Position numbers and translations under genes: made by a program
From: Ischnura elegans
Taxonomy: Eukaryota > Arthropoda > Insecta > Odonata > Coenagrionidae
Length of the DNA stretch: 64,000 nucleotides
NCBI RefSeq assembly: GCF_921293095.1
Contig: NC_060258.1
Location: forward strand, 9,314,607 to 9,378,606
Direction: 5' to 3'
Shown here: positions 58,505 to 64,000 of the stretch, piece after piece
Numbering within the stretch: the first letter of the stretch is position 1
Layout of the letters: every line of letters begins with the position of its first letter
Notes under the pieces: generated by a model
The model's database searches: none
Told to the model about the DNA's origin: nothing
Seen by the model: only the letters and a program-made list of their open reading frames with translations

Positions 58505-59900
58505 CTGGAAGAGAGGAAGAGCCTTGCGTCACACATCACAAATCACTTGATGCACAATGTTTGCACTTGACAAGGGTGAGATAGACTGACACAAACTTCA
58601 TGCGCAAATTATGATAATCACGAGAGTGCTGCGCCCTTCATATCAAAATAGGACAATGGTCAATAATGTGAAATACATAATATATCGCAGTTGCAATACC
58701 ATTAGCATGTATAAACATTTATGTCCATGCTATTGGAATGTATTTACTGGTTTTCAAACTTTTTAAGTATGCATTTATTTATTCCTCATTGAGATTTCAA
58801 CTATTCATAATTAATGTTTTATAATATTTACCTCAGGTCTGTTTGAAATCAAATATCATATTTGTTGGAGTAAATGATTTATCATTATTCATGTTCTACT
58901 TATTTAGCTATTTAATTATTATCTCATGTTCTACCCTAAATGTTGTGATGGGTATATGTGCATTCTTAGGTATTTTTTGCTATGATTGTTTAAGTTAACT
59001 TCAAGATTTCATTTCTGTGCCCTGATGTGTTAGTTGTGCTGAATTCCATTCGGAAATATCTCATATATTTTGAACAAGTTTATTTTGTGATCTCTTTTGT
59101 ATTTAATATTCATTTTATGGTCTTAATGGACAATTTGTCCAAGAACAATAAATATTATTATTATTATTTGAGTTTATGCACTTTCTCAGCTGATTAAAAC
59201 CAGCTGGAAATATTCACCTATCCCAAGATCAATTTAGGATTAGGCTCGGATGCTAAGGAAGAGAATTCACCCTATCCTACACTGTCCGATCATGCCCTAC
59301 CCAGGAATCTTCTCACGATCTGGCAGGTCTGAAGTAAAACAGCTTTTTGCCTGAGGGTAATCAGTTGTTTTTTTAATTCCCAGGTCTTCGACTTCTTTTT
59401 TGAATCTTTTAGACAAGATTCCCTCCGCAGAGATTATCAGTGGGTGTATGCTGACGTCTTTCAACTTCCAAATATTTTTTTATTTCACCGGACAAATTCT
59501 GATATTTTTGTGTTTTCTCTCTTTCCGTAGACTCAACATTGTTGTTAATATTATCATTACTATTATTACTAATGGTCCCCTGAAATTTGTTTTCGGTGAG
59601 TTCTCTGTAATTAGAAAATATGATAAGGAGGAGAGAACAATCAGACAAAAATTTCCACCGTGATTTGTAATATCATGCCTAAAAAAATAAAGTTAATTTT
59701 GTAAGTCTCTAGAACAGCAGGGTCCGTCGAGGGGTCATCAGGGAACCAATTAAGACGCCAACACAAGGGTCACAACTCTCACTTTATTTGATCAGTCAAT
59801 ACACTCTCCGCACCCAGGCTCCTCAACTCGTTCCAGAGCGCGCTCCACAGCCGCTCGGCGTCACCACGTGACTCCTCGTTGGCGATTCCCTATTCGTTGC
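58505..59900. other. Stretch with no recognised gene (gene 2 intron)
   Basis: AT-rich. A segment ending in AATAAATATTATTATTATT at about 59148 looks like the 3' tail of a retroposed element; a similar tail is at about 63143-63167. The 59720-59900 part is GC-richer and may be an LTR or UTR fragment. No exon of the paralogue was recognised. Confidence 0.5.
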
Positions 59901-59907
59901 CTCCTAG

Positions 59908-60630
59908 TCACCTCATGCAATCAAACCATGTTTATGCAGTGGATGGTATTAACATGAAGGCAACAGACGAAGTGAAATACCTGGGAGTTACGATAAACTC
60001 AAACCTCACGTGGGGTACACATATAAAGAATATTTGCGGCATAGCCCTGAAGAAATTAGGATTCGTCAAGCGTATTGTGGGAAGATTTTCGGATGATAAA
60101 ACAAAAGAAAGGTGCTATTTCGCTCTCGTCCGACCGCACCTTGAATATGCAGCGAGTGTATGGGATCCAGTGCAGAAAGACTTAATCCGCGAACTGAATA
60201 AAATTCAAAGGAAGGCTGCGCGTTTCGTAAAAGAAACAGCTTTGGGCGTTCAGACAGTGTTACCCAGATGTTAAAGCGAATTAGGGTGAGAGCCATTGGA
60301 GACTCGGAGGCTGCACGCTAGGCTTAGATTGCTTGAACAATTGAGAATGGATATCTTCAAGAGCGACACAGAGAACATAATATTAGAGCCACACTATATT
60401 TCCAGGTCCGATAGAAGCTATATATTAAGAGAGGTGTTTTGCCGAATGGATAGATATGGGAATTAATTTTTTCCCCGAACTATAAAGGACTTTAATAAAC
60501 GCTAGTCCCAACCTCGTTAGAGCCCTTCATTTTTTTTTATCTAGCTGTAAACGGCTGGTGTCCTAACACCCCCTGCCACACGCCTTTTAGGCGGCTTGCG
60601 GGGTATCATATAGATGTAGATGCATAGGTG
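59908..60630 (+). pseudogene. Non-LTR retrotransposon 3' fragment
   Basis: ORF 59879-60274 carries typical LINE reverse-transcriptase C-terminal motifs: KYLGVTINSNLTWGTHI, LVRPHLEYAASVWDP and IQRKAARFV. Coding similarity continues in a shifted frame (arginine-rich RLRLRLLEQLRMDIF-type segment) to about 60465, then a 3' UTR ending GGGGTATCATATAGATGTAG. At least one frameshift and complete 5' truncation make it non-functional. Jockey/CR1-like by motif; clade not tested. Confidence 0.8.
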
Positions 60631-61858
60631 ACAGGGAAACAACGTTGCGTTTTACCGCTGCATATGCGTTCGCAACTCCTCGGCGGCTAGGTAGAAGGGT
60701 GGAGGGGGAAGCAAGGAAGGGGGGAGGTGGCATGTGGAGTGGGAGGAAAGGTTCCGAGTCATTGGGCACACTTACAATTTATAGACATACGAGCGTGCTG
60801 CGCCAGCTCCCAGCGCGGGCTTCCCCCGCTCTTTTCAATGCAGGTCCACAGATGGATAGGCGCGTTTCTAATTTTAAAATGTAGGAAAAAAGGCAGGGTC
60901 TTATGCACAAATTTAATTGGAATGTTCATTTACAAATTGAGACACAACATTGGAAGTAATTACACTATCCCCTGTTAAACGCACATGATCACTCATACTT
61001 ACGTATCAACAGGAGACTTGAATGTGGAATCAGCCGCATTTTGATAAAAGTTATTCAAAGAATGCGAGATATTGTTGCAAATGAACAAATGTATCAGTTT
61101 GCGCGACGTTAACATCAGGAATATTCACCGTTTTTTTTTTTAATTATTTAAAAACCAATTTTAGGAAACAATAGCAATATTTAGGAAGTAAGATATGCCG
61201 TCGCATGTTCTCTGATAAATTCTGTGCATTTTGGTACCTCATTTGTAGAGTTTGGTTGCGTATAAGTTGAGGTATCTTTACAGTAGAAATAATATAGAAG
61301 ATTATGACTATCATAATTTGCACCTGAAGATGATGATAATTCATTGAAACCTGGGTCACGCTCTGATATAAAAAATAAGTGGTATAAGTAATTGTGTGAT
61401 ATCCCAGGAAAATTTATAATGGAATACCACAAAGTAAAGCCAGAGTTAGCGAATTATATTTCATATTTTTGCGTATTTTTAGGAAAAAACTTGTATTTTT
61501 CATGAAAATGTAAAATAATATTTAATTTTATCCTCATTCAAGTTCTGTGAACTCATAATTCAATAATTATAACAAAATGCAAATAAAGTAATATAAACTG
61601 CTTCACTTCACAATGGTAATTACTTAAATGCAAAAAAAAAAAACGAAGTATCTATAATGCAACTGATGGTGTTTGCATCATAAATCTCCATACTTAATAA
61701 ACACCCCTGCGGTCCCATTAGATTGACATGTAAATCAATAGGCAATCCTCTTTGTTGTGACTATTTACAGTGTGTGCACTGTAAGTTAGGTGTATTGCCT
61801 CGGTGCAAATGTTTTTAGTGACAAACTCTTGCAGCTATGTGGATTTGGCTATGTTATA
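60631..61858. other. Stretch with no recognised gene
   Basis: 60650-60840 is GC- and purine-rich, the rest AT-rich. Short ORFs without domains. Confidence 0.6.
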
Positions 61859-62600
61859 CAGTGAATCCTCGTTTAACGTCACTTACCGTTCCTGAAAAAT
61901 GTGACGATAAACAAAATGACGTTAATCGAAGCATAATATCCCGTAAGAAACAATGTACAAAGTGAATATCGGCTCCTAGACCTCACAATTCTTATGCGAA
62001 AAAAATTTAGCGTATCATATCTGGTGCATTTTTTACGATGGGAATACCAAACTATGATATAAATATGAGTTCCTGTCTTCAATAGCTGCAGTGACATAAA
62101 TCCTTCTCCATTTTTGTATCTTCCTGCATTTGCTTTTCGGCTTCCGGGCGAGCGTCGCCTGGGCATCATCATCGCTGAAACTTCGTCACATTTACAGGAA
62201 CCAAAATTATTGTGAACACGGCAAAAAAAGTGACGACAAAAACTCCGAGTTCCACATGGAAAAATGCCTTGAAATCACTTTTTAGGTTCCTGAAATCCAT
62301 TATGCCAAGTAGAGCCTAGCGCACCTACCTAAGAATTCATTTAGCAGAAAAATTGCTAAAACCGTAATCGCAATTAACAATAAACACACCGTTTTACACT
62401 TTCGTTAGACTGACTGTACTACCGCCCACAAAACGAACAACCTGCAACGCCTTCCACTTCGCCTTTTATCTCGCGCGAAATTTAAAAGACTTGACGTTAT
62501 CGCGAAGCAAGGGTGCGATAAACGAATGACGATCTCAGAATTTTCGCGATGTTATCGCGAAATGACGTTAAACAGGGTGACGTAGAACGAGGACTCACTG
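61859..62600 (+). mobile_element. Family C MITE, copy C7
   Basis: CAGTGAATCCTCG at the left and CGAGGACTCACTG at the right with TA flanks; 742 bp. Nothing recognised in 62601-63187. Confidence 0.9.
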
Positions 62601-63187
62601 TAGTCTGTTTACCGTAAGTTGGCGCACAGGCCTGCAAAGTACCTGAGCTGCAAGCAAAGGAGGGGGAGAAGGAGCGACAAAAAAACTGTATGGGTTTGAC
62701 ACAGGTAGGTGGCGGGTCCGTTTGCCCGTCGCTTTCCTCCCCCAAGCAAGGCAACTAGCACCTCTAATAGAATTATTATAATTTTTTTTACTTTCTGATA
62801 ATATCTCAATCTAAACACCATATTTCTAAAGTACTAAAAATGCTAAGAATAATGATATAAAACACGAAGTGCTCCCATCATAAATACCGAAATGATTGAT
62901 AGTTAAAACAAAGCATGCAGTGTAACAGCTAAAAAATAACTAGATCTAAGATGAAAAATGTCTAGTTTTAAATTTAAGGCGAAGGAGTTCTCTAAGGTAC
63001 CTTTACTTTATTCTATTGATGAATATTTGACAGTGAAAATATGTTCTGTATGGGTATTATTTTATTAATTTATTTTTTAGTAACTAAACATTGACGTGCT
63101 GTATATCATGGAACATGTATGTACCAAGATCTCCAGGCAAATAAATGTTGTAATTATTATTATTTAGGCATGGGCAGTAGTAACACA

Positions 63188-63849
63188 GCAGACTCCCAAT
63201 TATCCCGCTGCGGTTTATTCAGTTTGCAGATTATCCGTGCATGAATTTCACTCTCGATCAATTTTTTCCTTTAAAAAAATATAAAATCGGATGCAAAATC
63301 ATTGGAATTACTACATTAATCCCAGGAAACATTGGGGTTATTATTTCCGTTAGAATCCCCTTCGTAAAACGGAAGCGATAGCACGCTAGCTGAATTCACG
63401 GGAGCACCGCGTTCCTGTTTTCCAAGCCTCGCAATGCACAACCGCGCTCATTGATCATGGATACACGTCCCGAAGCATTTGCAACCCAGGCAACTTGTGC
63501 GAGAGGGGACTACTTGGCGTGGTGCCGTGGTTTAGAGGTGGAGCAGAGGTTTTGAAGCATTCGTGCAAACCTCTATTCTGTATCCGTGAACACAAAGCCA
63601 CGGATGTTTAGTTTTCGAAACCAGGCCTTATATGGAGCATTGATATAACGAGTACAACCATGTTATCGCCGCTAAAAAGATCGCGAACTGGCAAAGAAAT
63701 CTCTCATTGTGTCCGGAAAGCACTCTGAAATAACAGAATAACTGCATAATAATAATATATTGTTTGTTTTACGTAAATTATGAACGATACAAGACATTTA
63801 AGTGAAAGTTTGTGTTATCCATGTTTTCCGATTATTCGTGCCGTCTCTG
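63188..63849 (+). mobile_element. Family I TIR element, uninterrupted copy I2
   Basis: CAGACTCCCAATTATCCCG at the left, and a decayed inverse near CCGATTATTCGTGCC at the right. It shares GGGAGCACCGCGTTCCTG and neighbouring blocks with 16911-18878, giving the empty-site reference for the two insertions there. Confidence 0.75.
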
Positions 63850-64000
63850 CCCATCATTAGCCAATAGGATAATGAAGAGTGTACTGTACTTATAAATAAA
63901 AATATTAATTGTCTGATGTCAGAGGCTAGTTTAAATTAAAAATATTAGTCCCACAGCAGTTGCAACCAGGGCAACTTGAGAGAGACACAACTAAGCAGCA

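Overview
This window looks like arthropod, most likely insect, nuclear DNA. The reasons are a ZAD domain (a zinc-finger-associated domain essentially confined to arthropods), spliced genes with GT-AG introns, a 62-bp satellite, and a dense mix of non-autonomous DNA transposons, LTR elements and LINE fragments. Most of the sequence is AT-rich repeat. There are no bacterial-style genes, operons or CRISPR arrays. The species cannot be named from the sequence alone.

The main result is a complete eight-exon gene on the minus strand, 46385 down to 5523 (40.9 kb genomic, 817 codons plus stop). I assembled it by hand from splice sites, and every exon junction closes in frame. It encodes an N-terminal THAP zinc finger (residues 1-96), a long acidic Ser/Thr-rich linker, a ZAD dimerisation domain split by an intron (C403/C406 and C449/C452), a second linker, and seven C2H2 fingers (613-802). 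Two of the fingers are split by introns. About 1.6 kb upstream is a second, different THAP cassette (48064-47202). It ends in the same intron phase as the first cassette, so the two could be alternative first exons for one ZAD-C2H2 body, or the second could be a separate gene. To the right, 58504-50662, lie the last three exons of a paralogue with the same intron phases; its 5' part lies off the window. The 3'-terminal exons of the two genes are about 95% identical while the preceding exons have diverged much more, which suggests local gene conversion.

Layout from left to right: 62-bp satellite array (1-3749) and a 200-N gap; gene 1 exon 8, then introns packed with TIR elements; a 2.2-kb insert holding a degenerate ~160-bp tandem array and a palindrome-rich GC island (about 9558-11763); exons 7 and 6; a nested stack with a PIF/Harbinger-like element and an inverted pair of hammerhead-ribozyme-like motifs (16.9-18.9 kb); exon 5; a LINE fragment; pogo-like and piggyBac-like elements; an inverted pair of tRNA-derived repeats and exon 4, which is tightly bracketed by two MITEs (28-30 kb); a solo LTR; an apparently very young Ty3/gypsy LTR retrotransposon with gag, pol and an env-like ORF (32953-40881), inserted inside an older MITE in intron 3; exon 3; THAP cassettes A and B; paralogue exon 8' and a solo LTR inside a MITE; a hAT element with a perfect 8-bp target duplication and a MITE nested in it; paralogue exons 7' and 6'; and a LINE fragment at 59.9 kb.

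The retrotransposon is structurally intact at its ends (two 697-bp LTRs that look identical, 4-bp target duplication) but carries a 1-nt frame break in the integrase tail and an in-frame stop in the env-like ORF. The host genes are presumably nuclear DNA-binding regulators. THAP and C2H2 domains bind DNA and ZAD mediates dimerisation; the actual targets cannot be inferred.
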